Source: Bacillota bacterium
GTDB taxonomy: Bacteria; Bacillota; Clostridia; Christensenellales; Aristaeellaceae
Reading direction: 5' to 3'
DNA: 64,000 bases
NCBI GenBank assembly: GCA_023398575.1
Contig: JAEWSC010000056.1
Location: forward strand, 1-64,000
Position 1 is the stretch's first letter. Every line of letters begins with the position of its first letter. Shown piece after piece: positions 9,156 through 17,653 of the stretch. The position numbers and the translations under genes are program-made. The notes under the pieces are model-generated. The model did not search any database, was not told where the DNA came from, and was given only the letters and a program-made list of their open reading frames with translations.

Positions 9156-10298
9156 CTATTTTATGATCTCCCACATAAAAAGCGTGCCGTTAAATTCATC
9201 CGAAACAATCTCTTCAGTTATTACTCCATCAGGAGTAACATAGCAGAAACCCTTTCCTGATACGATTTTTAAGCAACAAAGCCTTTCAGATTTTACATTT
9301 TCATATATTTCGGGCAACCCTTTTCCTCTGTTCGCCATTTTTGTTTCGGTTCTAAATTCACCCCGTAGGGCGGAGGCTATATATTTCGCGTCATTATCAT
9401 ATAATATCTGTAGTATCCTTTCTGATAAAGTCTTTCTTATTGTATTTGGGATACCAGCACCAGTATCAAGGAAAATGAATTGGATTCTTGAAGGCTTGTT
9501 TTCCACATAGATATACCAATTAGAAAACATTTTCTTACCCTCATTATAAGCATGTTGCTTCGTATTCGTCATAAGCTCAATAATCATAGGATATAATCGC
9601 TTTGTTCTTATCATAGCTAAATCATCATTGCTTCTCACATGTGTATGAACAAAATCACATATGCGAGCCGCCAATGCCCCATCAGCGTGTTCTCCACTTG
9701 ATATCTGAATGTTCTCGTTGTTTCCGGTTATTGGGTGATACGTCCTTGACCTTACATATTTATAGAAACCTACCTTATTTAATAGATTCTTTGCAGCGAC
9801 ATTTTCTGGTTCGTTGCCAACACAAGCAATATTTAGTAATTGCAACTTTCGAGCATTCCTTAGAATAGCTATTACATACATAATCGCATCTGCTGAAATA
9901 ATTTCAACGATAGAGAAATTGAAATACAGTTGCTCATGGGGCCGGCACTTTCCAATTGCCTCAAATACTTTATTAAAAAACTCGATCGTCCCTTGCATAT
10001 TGCCGAGTATGCTGAATTCCTTTGGCGCTGATAATACATGAGTTTTCTCAGAGACCGGTATCTCAGGATCGGATGCATGTTTGGGTCGTATATAATGGTT
10101 CCTTCGCTTTTCATACTTAATTATTTTTGTAAGTCTTCGCATTGCTTTTTTACTGCAAGCGATCTGGTGCTCCTTCTGCTCTCTTTTCAACTTTTTCATT
10201 AGAGTTACTCCAAATTTAGACAATATAAGTACAACAAATATAGCACAGATCATTATAAAAAACAATAAATGATCCACATCACCATTTATGTATGCCAT
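9156..10298 (-). CDS. membrane-anchored STAS-GHKL ATPase
   Basis: 380 residues. One transmembrane helix (about 10-29) is followed by a very basic linker (35-75). A STAS-like segment lies at about 95-185 (FNFSIVEIISADAIMY). The C-terminus is a GHKL ATP-binding domain: N box ELMTNTKQHA (241-250), G1 box DTGAGIP (278-284) and G2 box NRGKGLPEI (323-331). There is no histidine phosphoacceptor box, so it is not a sensor kinase; it more resembles anti-sigma-type GHKL kinases or MORC/Hsp90-type ATPases. ATG 10298 has AGGAGG seven bases upstream. It opens the operon with the DUF4325 STAS-like protein and the two-helix membrane protein. The arrangement suggests a membrane-tethered switch in which ATP binding or phosphorylation of the STAS partner controls the third protein. 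The location next to an ABC-3C system suggests a conflict role, which is inference. Confidence 0.8.
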   Translation of the reverse strand: MAYINGDVDHLLFFIMICAIFVVLILSKFGVTLMKKLKREQKEHQIACSKKAMRRLTKIIKYEKRRNHYIRPKHASDPEIPVSEKTHVLSAPKEFSILGNMQGTIEFFNKVFEAIGKCRPHEQLYFNFSIVEIISADAIMYVIAILRNARKLQLLNIACVGNEPENVAAKNLLNKVGFYKYVRSRTYHPITGNNENIQISSGEHADGALAARICDFVHTHVRSNDDLAMIRTKRLYPMIIELMTNTKQHAYNEGKKMFSNWYIYVENKPSRIQFIFLDTGAGIPNTIRKTLSERILQILYDNDAKYIASALRGEFRTETKMANRGKGLPEIYENVKSERLCCLKIVSGKGFCYVTPDGVITEEIVSDEFNGTLFMWEIIK

Positions 10299-10467
10299 GC
10301 GTAATCCTCCTTCCTCCAGTATTTCTTGTAAGAACTAATATATGCAGCTGCCTAGTAACAAATCGTTCTCCAAAGCAAACAAGAAAGAGTCAAGATTGAA
10401 ATCTTACATTGCTGCAGTTTGGTAAAATCCTTTCGATTGTAACGTTCGAAAAATATTGGATTACTAA

Positions 10468-10728
10468 TGGTGCTTTATCTTCATAAATCTTCGCTTCGTA
10501 TTGTTCAAGCAATCTTTAATCCGCACTAGCAAAATAGTCAATGCACTTGGATGTACTGTAGATGATTTACTGGATGGTTACCTTGTCCACAAAAGTGCTT
10601 ATTTCTCCGACAACATAGCTGCCGTTTTGTCCGACTGCAATCCACAAGAAAAATTACTCATACAGAACATGATTCGAGCATTGAAAGAAACCATCAGAGT
10701 AACGCCTATCAATCTTCCATTGCATTGA
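10468..10728 (+). pseudogene. remnant of an XRE-family regulator
   Basis: The frame encodes SKIVNALGCTVDDLLDGYL, the final helix of a Cro/C1-type helix-turn-helix domain, followed by about 45 residues resembling the short C-terminal tail of small XRE regulators. The rest of the DNA-binding domain is missing, there is no ribosome binding site, and the only start is TTG 10501. It is best read as a decayed fragment at the edge of the defence-like island. Confidence 0.5.
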
Positions 10729-10882
10729 TTCAATATGTGCTAGTACAAGAAATACCGACAAGAAAAAAGAAGTGAAGTATCTTGAGAATCACTATAAAAT
10801 CCCGTTGGTACACACGGATCGGTAGTTAAGCAATATCTTCCGATAGGACCCGAATGCAGGCATGGATAGCTGGCAAAGGGCA

Positions 10883-10929
10883 CTCAAAAAGGACCGAGTC
10901 GGCTTATCAGCAGTCTCGGTCTTTTTGAG
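10883..10929. terminator. strong bidirectional terminator-like hairpin
   Basis: CTCAAAAAGGACCGAG (10883-10898) pairs with CTCGGTCTTTTTGAG (10915-10929) with one bulged base and a 16-base loop. The A/T-rich foot gives a U-run on either strand. It separates the island from the carbohydrate genes. Confidence 0.6.
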
Positions 10930-10981
10930 CACCTATACCTCTAAGTAACACAACAATGCGGGACCAAAAGGTTGCAGTGCA

Positions 10982-11108
10982 ATGAAAGATCACTCTGTTG
11001 CTGTTAGCGCCCCTTTTGCTTTGGATGACCGCGGCCGCTATGGCGGAGGGGCCGGCGGAAGCAGTATCGGGCAAGGGTATGATAACCGCATCAGAAACAA
11101 TTAACTAA
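10982..11108 (+). pseudogene. decapitated secreted-protein remnant (signal peptide only)
   Basis: ATG 10982 is followed by ATGAAAG, and one or two bases later a different frame reads KITLLLLAPLLLWMTAAAMA then EGPAEA. This is a textbook start plus signal peptide with an AMA cleavage site, broken by a small deletion in the A-run. The frame stops at 11106-11108 after about 40 codons. The body of the gene is gone. It converges on the GH3 gene. Confidence 0.4.
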
Positions 11109-11137
11109 ACAATTCAGGATAGAGTCGGGATGCGGAC

Positions 11138-13492
11138 TTAACATTTCGCCATTTTCCTGATGCCCTGCAGGATATGTCCATTGGCGATCTCAATAAACCC
11201 ATATGCTACTTGTTTGGGCATAGAACCGCAGGCAGAGATGACCAGCGAATAGATGGCACAGTCTGCCGAGGAAGAGAGCGTCATCCGGTAGGTGGGGTCG
11301 CGCTTGACCGGTTTGCCTCCACACATCCGTGCTACTTTCTTTGTGATAAAATAGAGCACCAGCCGAAGAATAAACGAGTGCTCCGCCATCTCCATGATGG
11401 TATTTTCATCTGTGAATTCGCCCCGGTGCGGCGGTACATATTCCGCCACCGAATAACCGAGCATGGCCTCAAAATCCAGTTTGGGCGGCTGTCCCACGGG
11501 ATGCCCGTACCAGCTGCCCGGCTGCCAGGCTGGTGCCGGAACAACCTCCCCCTCTACGGTCATGCTTCCTGCAAGGCGTACATCACGCACGGAGGAATTA
11601 AGCTGTATGCCATAGATTCCTCCTGGTACCTTCCAGCCGTCCGCCCACACAGCAAAGCTGCGGTCTTTGAGGATAAAGGTCACCTGTGCCTGCTCCCCCG
11701 GCTGCAAAAACACCCTTTCAAACCCTTTCAACTCTTTCACCGGACGGTGGAGGCCACCTGTGGGCGGGGTGATATACAACTGAACCACCTCCGTACCGGG
11801 GACAGCACCGATATTCTTGATGATGGCCGTTACCTTGCGCCCCTCAATACACAGGTCGGTATATGCGAAGTCCGTATAGGAAAGGCCGTAACCAAAGGGA
11901 AAACGCACAGGGATGCCGGCGGTTTCATAATACCGGTAACCTACATATATCCCCTCTCTGTATTGGGCGTCATGGTAAGGCCTTCCATAACAGCCTGCGC
12001 AGGGGGCGTCCTCATAATAAAGGGGCCAGGTTTCCGTAAGCTTGCCGCCCGGATTCATTTTACCCAGAAGAATGTCGAGGATCGCGCCCCCCCCCGCTTG
12101 CCCGGGAAGGCCCATATACACAAGGGCCTTTACCATGTGAAGCCAGGGTACCTCCACAGGGCTGCCGCAAGTGAGCACCACCACTGTGTTAGGGTTTGCG
12201 CTGGCCACTGTCTCAATCAGACGGATATGCCCCATGGGCATTTGCATATTGTCACGGTCAAACCCTTCCGACTCCATCCATTCAGGCAATCCTGCCACAA
12301 TCACGCACGCTTGTGCGCTTTTTGCTGCATTTTCCGCTTCCTGAAGCAATGTGTCATTCGTATCGCCGTAACCGTCGCAGCCCGGCGCATATGTCCAACT
12401 AGGCGCCGCATCGCACAGGGAAGTGAGCATGGAAGGAACAATGCGGCTGGACCCAGTCCCTTGGTATCGGGGATGCTTTGCCATATGCCCGATCAAGGCC
12501 ACATTCTTCGCTTTCAACGGAAGCAGGCCTTCATTTTTCAAGAGTACAGCGCTTTGGACGGCGGCCTTGCGTGCCAGTTCGTGGTGCGCCTGCGGGTCAA
12601 AAGCATCGGCGCAGCCTTTGACTTTTGCTTTATCCAAGGCACGGCGGATGATCCGCTCAGCGCAAGCGTCTATCTGCTCCATAGAAAGCGTACCGGACCT
12701 AAACGCCCGCAGTGCCTGCTCCTGTAAATGATGGATACCTCCGCCAGGCATGCTCAGGTCACATCCCGCTTTGAATCCCCTCACCCGGTCATGCATGCCG
12801 CCCCAATCGGTGATAACGATGCCCTCAAAACCCCATTCTTCCCGCAAGATATCTGTCAACAGCTGCCTATTATCGCTGCAATAGGTGCCGTTGATTTTGT
12901 TGTAAGCGCTCATGACCATTTTAGGATTGCCTTCCTTTATGGCATGCTCAAAAGCTGGCAGGTATATTTCTCGCAGGGTTCGCTCGTCCATATGCCCATC
13001 GGAAGAAAAGCGCTTGTATTCCTGAGAATTGGCTGCAAAGTGCTTGGGACAGGCGCTAACGCCATTTTCCTGCACGCCTTTCACATAGGCTGCGCCCAGT
13101 TGTCCCGCAAGATAGGGGTCCTCAGAGTAGTATTCAAAGTTGCGGCCGCACAGGGGGCTGCGCTTGATATTCAGGCCCGGTCCCAGCAGGCCATCCACCC
13201 CGTAGGATTTGGCCTCGGCAGCGATAGCGGCGCCGACTTCGCGGACAAGCTTCCTATCCCAGCTTAATCCGGTGGCGGCAGCGGTGGGAAAGCAGGTGGT
13301 TTTCACTGATTGGTTCAGCCCCAGCATATCGCCCTTTTCCGGCTGATAGCGCACGCCATGGGGGCCATCCGATACGGTCAGCGCGGGGATACCATACTTT
13401 TCAAAGGCGGATGTATGCCAAAAATCCGCACCGCAGCACAAATCGATTTTTTCCTCCAGGCTCATCCTAATCAGGAGTTCCCTGCTGTTCAT
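11138..13492 (-). CDS. GH3 family beta-glycosidase
   Basis: 784 residues, no signal peptide, so cytoplasmic. Start ATG 13492 (MNSRELLIRM) overlaps the GH78 stop as ATGA, and GGGAGG lies six bases upstream; the open frame continues further but inside GH78. The TIM barrel holds GLNIKRSPLCGRNFEYYSED, the KHFAANSQE motif (150-158) and the nucleophile Asp229 in VITDWGGMHD. The alpha/beta sandwich domain and a fibronectin-III-like domain follow, the usual order for long GH3 beta-glucosidases. The last 110 residues are an extra helical tail found in some clostridial members. It is the third gene of the symporter-GH78-GH3 operon. It probably removes beta-linked glucose (or xylose) after rhamnose is cut. 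Family assignment is firm; exact sugar specificity is not visible. Confidence 0.9.
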   Translation of the reverse strand: MNSRELLIRMSLEEKIDLCCGADFWHTSAFEKYGIPALTVSDGPHGVRYQPEKGDMLGLNQSVKTTCFPTAAATGLSWDRKLVREVGAAIAAEAKSYGVDGLLGPGLNIKRSPLCGRNFEYYSEDPYLAGQLGAAYVKGVQENGVSACPKHFAANSQEYKRFSSDGHMDERTLREIYLPAFEHAIKEGNPKMVMSAYNKINGTYCSDNRQLLTDILREEWGFEGIVITDWGGMHDRVRGFKAGCDLSMPGGGIHHLQEQALRAFRSGTLSMEQIDACAERIIRRALDKAKVKGCADAFDPQAHHELARKAAVQSAVLLKNEGLLPLKAKNVALIGHMAKHPRYQGTGSSRIVPSMLTSLCDAAPSWTYAPGCDGYGDTNDTLLQEAENAAKSAQACVIVAGLPEWMESEGFDRDNMQMPMGHIRLIETVASANPNTVVVLTCGSPVEVPWLHMVKALVYMGLPGQAGGGAILDILLGKMNPGGKLTETWPLYYEDAPCAGCYGRPYHDAQYREGIYVGYRYYETAGIPVRFPFGYGLSYTDFAYTDLCIEGRKVTAIIKNIGAVPGTEVVQLYITPPTGGLHRPVKELKGFERVFLQPGEQAQVTFILKDRSFAVWADGWKVPGGIYGIQLNSSVRDVRLAGSMTVEGEVVPAPAWQPGSWYGHPVGQPPKLDFEAMLGYSVAEYVPPHRGEFTDENTIMEMAEHSFILRLVLYFITKKVARMCGGKPVKRDPTYRMTLSSSADCAIYSLVISACGSMPKQVAYGFIEIANGHILQGIRKMAKC

Positions 13493-16056
13493 TGCATACC
13501 TCCCGTATTTACCATGGGGCACGAGTATGTATGTCTCCCGCTTGAAAGCTTTTGCACATCCCCGTTTGGCAAAACGAGCGTACATTCTGCAGAAACAGGC
13601 ACCGCTACGGTGATGGTAAAGACATCACCGCATATCTCCCAGCTGGAGGACGCTGTGCCAAATGGTGTTTTAACACTTGCCTTTGCCCAGGTGATGCCGC
13701 CGCCGGGCACCGGCATAACGCGCAGGGAGCGGTATCCGCCTGAAAGCGGCTCGATACCCGCCATGCGTCTGTACAGCCAGGCGCCTACAGCACCGTTGGC
13801 ATAATGATTGAAGGAAACCATGCCGCCGCCGGAGGTCTCATCATCCTTGCCGGTTTTCAGATCTGTAATATTTACCATTCCATCAGCCCGGAGGGCGTCC
13901 CAGCGCTCCCAGATGGTGGTACCGCCGGCCTTTACCTCATACAACCAGGAGGGGCATGATTCTTGCAAGAGGACATCATAGGCTTCCTTCACATAGCCGT
14001 TGTCCGAAAGGGCAAAGAGCAGGTAGGGTGTGCCGGTAAAGCCTGTGGTGAGATGATTCCCCGCCTGATGTATCAATCGGACGAGGTTTTGCGCCATGGC
14101 ACCCGTTTCTGTTCCCCCTGTCATCGAAAAGTGCAGGGGCAGCACATAGGCCGTCTGGAATTCCTTTTTCAACCTTCCCTTCCCGTCGGTAAAGGCCTTT
14201 CGGTAAGCTTTAACAATCTTTTCGCGAAGCGCCCTGTAATAGGCTTCATCTTCCTTTTTCCCTAAAAGCCCGGCAATCTGCGCTACAAGCTCGCAGCTGT
14301 TGGCAAAATAGGCGGTGGCCACCCATTTCCCCTTTTGAATCCACTCCTTGGCGCTTCCTTCCGATGCACACCAGTCGCCAAAGTGGAAGGGAAAGCGCCA
14401 GATATAACGCCCCGTGGGTGTAAAGGAAAATAAGGAGGACCACCATTTGGCGGCCTTGAGGAATTTGGTCATGGCCGGATATTGCAGGCTAAGAAGCTCC
14501 TTGTTGCCCCTGGCCAGGTATTCCTCCCAGGGAACGGTAATACAACTGTCCCCCCAGCAGGAGGTAGCCATGGCCGGCCATTTGTCACCGCAGCGTGGAA
14601 TTACCATGGGAATGCCGCCGCCTTTGCTCTGCTCTGAGCGCATATCCATAAGCCATTTTTGCAAAAAGCTTTCCATGTCAAACAAAAAGCAGGCGGTGGA
14701 AGCGAAAACCGCGATGTCCCCGGTCCATCCCTGCCGCTCGTCCCGTTGCGGGCAGTCGGTGGGGATGTCCACAAAGTTGGATTTTCCTCCCCAGCGTATG
14801 TTCTCGTTCAGCCGGTTTAAAAGCGCGTTGGAACAAGAAAAGCTGCCCGTGGTTTCCATATCCGAGTGAAGAACAATGGCGGTAAGCGCAAGATCCTCAG
14901 CGCTTACGCCACTTACGCCCACATAGCGGAAACCCATATACGTCAGGCGGGGGGAATAGGCCTGCTCCCCATCGCGGCAGATATATACCGCTTCAGCCTT
15001 GGCTGTGCGCAGCGACCTTGTGAACAGCTTTCCTTCATACAAGACTTCGGTATGACGGATTACAATTCTCTGGCCATGCCGCCCGTTAATTCTGGCGCTT
15101 ATGACCCCTGCGAAATTTTGCCCAAAGTCATAGACCAGTTCCCCATCAGGGGAGACACCACAAAGAACAGGCGTCAAGCGCTCCTGCATCCGGACCGGCG
15201 AGCCGTACTGCGCCAGCAGACGAGGTGTTCCCCGCGGCCGCGTGATGGTGACTGGTTTGAAGGCCGCTTCACGCAAGTCCACCGTGGCGTCATAGGTTTC
15301 TCCGTCATACCATTCCGCCGATTTGTAGTTCCCGTCCTCGGTGACGCGCCAGGTATCGTCCGTGATAAGGACATCATTGGTGCCGTCCTCATACACGATA
15401 CGTATTTCCATCAGGAATGCCTGCCTGTCGGCACTGATCTTGCTGGTCCGTTGATAATTGAAGGAGCCGGCCGCCCAGCCGCCGGCCACCACCGCGGTAA
15501 TGCGGCAGTCCTTTGCAAGCATGGGTGTTACATCATAGGTTTGGTACTGAATTTGATGTTCATAGGAGGTCAATCCCGGCGCAAAGTAATCCTCCCCAAC
15601 CTTTGTACCATTGATGGAAAGCTCATAGATGCCCAGCGCCGTCGCATGAACCAGCGCGCGCTTCACAGGCTTTTTGGGTTGAAAGTCCTTCATAAATGTC
15701 ATGGGGCGCGGAGATACCTTGTCAGGGAAATCATAGCTTCCGTCGGTGATCCACTTTGCCTGCCAGGGGGTATCAAGCCGCCCCGTTTCAAAAATTGCTT
15801 CGGCCTCCGCCTGCTCCCCGCTCAGCCCGGTGGCTTCAATATGCACCCTGTATGATGTAAAGGGCTTCCATGACCCGTCGTACAGGTTATTCAATTGATC
15901 TTGAGTCTCATGATGCCAATCCCCGACGGTGATGGTGGCATGCTCAAGAGCCTCGCCCTGAACGTCTGATTCCAGGGCAAAGGCGATATTCGGCTGCCTG
16001 TCCGTGATGCAGCGGCCTGTGCAGCCATTGATCCTTATTCCTGTGATGCCAAGCAT
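13489..16056 (-). CDS. GH78 alpha-L-rhamnosidase
   Basis: 855 residues, no signal peptide. Order of regions: N-terminal beta domain, then a carbohydrate-binding beta domain with YDFGQNFAGV near residue 310, then the (alpha/alpha)6 barrel and a C-terminal beta domain. The hallmark DCPQRDERQGWTGD lies around residues 430-445 and includes the acidic residues of the family active site. WERWDAL and the FNHYANGAVGAWLY segment near the end are also typical. ATG 16056 has AAGGAGG seven bases upstream and overlaps the symporter gene by 22 bases. The downstream GH3 overlaps by four bases. The enzyme would release alpha-linked L-rhamnose from imported oligosaccharides or glycosides. The antisense strand has long open frames, which are codon-usage shadows. 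Confidence 0.93.
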   Translation of the reverse strand: MLGITGIRINGCTGRCITDRQPNIAFALESDVQGEALEHATITVGDWHHETQDQLNNLYDGSWKPFTSYRVHIEATGLSGEQAEAEAIFETGRLDTPWQAKWITDGSYDFPDKVSPRPMTFMKDFQPKKPVKRALVHATALGIYELSINGTKVGEDYFAPGLTSYEHQIQYQTYDVTPMLAKDCRITAVVAGGWAAGSFNYQRTSKISADRQAFLMEIRIVYEDGTNDVLITDDTWRVTEDGNYKSAEWYDGETYDATVDLREAAFKPVTITRPRGTPRLLAQYGSPVRMQERLTPVLCGVSPDGELVYDFGQNFAGVISARINGRHGQRIVIRHTEVLYEGKLFTRSLRTAKAEAVYICRDGEQAYSPRLTYMGFRYVGVSGVSAEDLALTAIVLHSDMETTGSFSCSNALLNRLNENIRWGGKSNFVDIPTDCPQRDERQGWTGDIAVFASTACFLFDMESFLQKWLMDMRSEQSKGGGIPMVIPRCGDKWPAMATSCWGDSCITVPWEEYLARGNKELLSLQYPAMTKFLKAAKWWSSLFSFTPTGRYIWRFPFHFGDWCASEGSAKEWIQKGKWVATAYFANSCELVAQIAGLLGKKEDEAYYRALREKIVKAYRKAFTDGKGRLKKEFQTAYVLPLHFSMTGGTETGAMAQNLVRLIHQAGNHLTTGFTGTPYLLFALSDNGYVKEAYDVLLQESCPSWLYEVKAGGTTIWERWDALRADGMVNITDLKTGKDDETSGGGMVSFNHYANGAVGAWLYRRMAGIEPLSGGYRSLRVMPVPGGGITWAKASVKTPFGTASSSWEICGDVFTITVAVPVSAECTLVLPNGDVQKLSSGRHTYSCPMVNTGGMQ

Positions 16057-17507
16057 ACCGCAGCCTCCTTGCGTGCTTTGATCTGTGCCTGTTTTTTCTC
16101 TACATCCTTTTCCACGTTCAAAAATATAAGCAGGGCAATGACAGCAAGCCCTGTAAACACCTCGAGGCCAACGAAGAGAAACGTAATCGCCTGCTGTACA
16201 GACTGGTTCTGCACAGCGACAAGATGCCCATTTTCATAATAGGGAGCCACATACCCGGCCGCATGCAAAATGCCGTTGAACGCACCTGTGGTGATCCCCA
16301 CCAGCGCGACGCTGATAGTGCTGTATACGGATATGGCTATGCCATCGCAGCGAAAGCCATGCTTCCATTCAATATGATCCAATGTATCTGCAAGGAGGGC
16401 CATAAACACGTATGCGCTGGGCAGGCTGCCCATGTTTTTAATGAACTGTCCAATGAGCATCGGGGTCATATCCTTTGGAAAGAGCCAGCATACCGCGCTG
16501 CCAAACGCATATAGCACAAAGCCTGCCAGTGTCACGTTACGCTTGCCGAACCGCTTGGCCAGCGGCCAGACGGCGAATATACCGATGCCCATGGGAATGC
16601 CGCCAAGAATGGAAAGCATCGTTTGAGTCACTCCGTCGTTGTATGTACCCAGCACATAGTTGCAAAAATAGACAAGGGAGGTGTTTTTAAAGCTGACCCC
16701 CAGCGTATAGACAAAGAAATAGGCAAAAATGATCAACATGAACTTATCGGTAAAGATCGCCTTCAACTGCTTTTTGTAGGATAGGTTCTTCGCCGCTTCC
16801 TCCATGCCTTCGGCCGTAACCCGCTCCTTGGTATAGTAGTATTCCAGCAGTGTCAGCGGCAGGACGAGGATGGAAATGATGCTCATCACAACGATCCACT
16901 GCCCCTTATCAACGCCTACAGCTGGCATGATGAGCATGGGAAAGATTAGCGCACAGATGATGCCGCTCATCATGATGGTGGCCACCTGGTTCATGACCGA
17001 CAACTTGCCGCGCTCTAGGATATTGCGGGTGGAAAGGGGCACCATCAGGTTGTGGCTCATATTGAAGATCGTATAGGAGACGGAGAAGAAGAAGTTGTAA
17101 GAAAGCATGATCCATATGCTCTGTACAGTATCATTGGCTGTGGGAACGGTAAACAGCAGTATACCGGAAACCGCCATCAGCGGTGCGGAAACCAGCAGCC
17201 AAGGGCGCGCTTTTCCGTGGCGCGAGTGCGTACGGTCGATGATGTATCCCATAATCAAATTGGTAATAGCGTCCAGTATCTTGGACACAATGGGGAATAT
17301 CACCAGAAACGCGCCGCCCCAAAGGCCTGTCAGTTTGAGAACATCGGTGTAAAACACGTTAAGGTACATGGAGAGAACCGCGTTGAGCAGCAGCGCGCCG
17401 GCAGGCCCTAAGAGGTAGCCCAGCCAACGTTCCCCACCGGTGGTATTCTCCGTTTTCACCCTGGTACATAGAAGGCTGGACTTCAAAAAATCCATTTTTC
17501 TGTTCAT
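16035..17507 (-). CDS. GPH-family sugar:cation symporter (MelB/XynP-like)
   Basis: 490 residues with about twelve hydrophobic helices. The region after helix 2 reads DAITNLIMGYIIDRTHSRHGKARPW, the glycoside-pentoside-hexuronide symporter signature with the conserved Asp and the R-x-G-x-x-RPW turn. The N-terminal GERWLGYLLGP also matches. ATG 17507 has GGAGG nine bases upstream. It heads the operon with GH78 and GH3, which overlap it and each other, and diverges from the AraC gene. It would import rhamnose-containing disaccharides or small glycosides with H+ or Na+. The substrate is inferred from the coupled enzymes. Confidence 0.9.
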   Translation of the reverse strand: MNRKMDFLKSSLLCTRVKTENTTGGERWLGYLLGPAGALLLNAVLSMYLNVFYTDVLKLTGLWGGAFLVIFPIVSKILDAITNLIMGYIIDRTHSRHGKARPWLLVSAPLMAVSGILLFTVPTANDTVQSIWIMLSYNFFFSVSYTIFNMSHNLMVPLSTRNILERGKLSVMNQVATIMMSGIICALIFPMLIMPAVGVDKGQWIVVMSIISILVLPLTLLEYYYTKERVTAEGMEEAAKNLSYKKQLKAIFTDKFMLIIFAYFFVYTLGVSFKNTSLVYFCNYVLGTYNDGVTQTMLSILGGIPMGIGIFAVWPLAKRFGKRNVTLAGFVLYAFGSAVCWLFPKDMTPMLIGQFIKNMGSLPSAYVFMALLADTLDHIEWKHGFRCDGIAISVYSTISVALVGITTGAFNGILHAAGYVAPYYENGHLVAVQNQSVQQAITFLFVGLEVFTGLAVIALLIFLNVEKDVEKKQAQIKARKEAAVCLASQE

Positions 17508-17591
17508 AACAACATTCCTCCATCATTGCACGATGATATAACCGTCGCAGCTCATGTCGGTCCGATATGTATCCACGTTTCTCTTGTCTGG

Positions 17592-17646
17592 ATTATACCG
17601 CAAGCGGTGTGTTTGGTATTGCAATATAAGATGAAATATTGTAATA
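17592..17646 (-). promoter_or_regulatory. symporter operon promoter and AraC-site palindrome
   Basis: On the minus strand TATAAT (17597-17592) stands about 85 bases before the symporter start, with a poor -35. Just upstream lies an inverted repeat, TATTGCAATAT (17617-17627) and ATATTGTAATA (17636-17646), 10 of 11 positions matching. A weak -35 with a palindrome over and above it suits an activator. The same repeat ends seven bases before the AraC start codon, so it may also autoregulate. Confidence 0.55.
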
Positions 17647-17653
17647 TTGAGAT

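Noticed and set aside
9156..10298. Sensor histidine kinase
   Set aside because: The GHKL boxes are clear, but there is no His phosphoacceptor domain and no response regulator nearby.
11174..12727. 517-codon plus-strand open frame opposite GH3
   Set aside because: It lies wholly antisense to a clear GH3 gene, has no ribosome binding site, and its His/Arg/Cys-rich product matches nothing; it is a codon-usage shadow.
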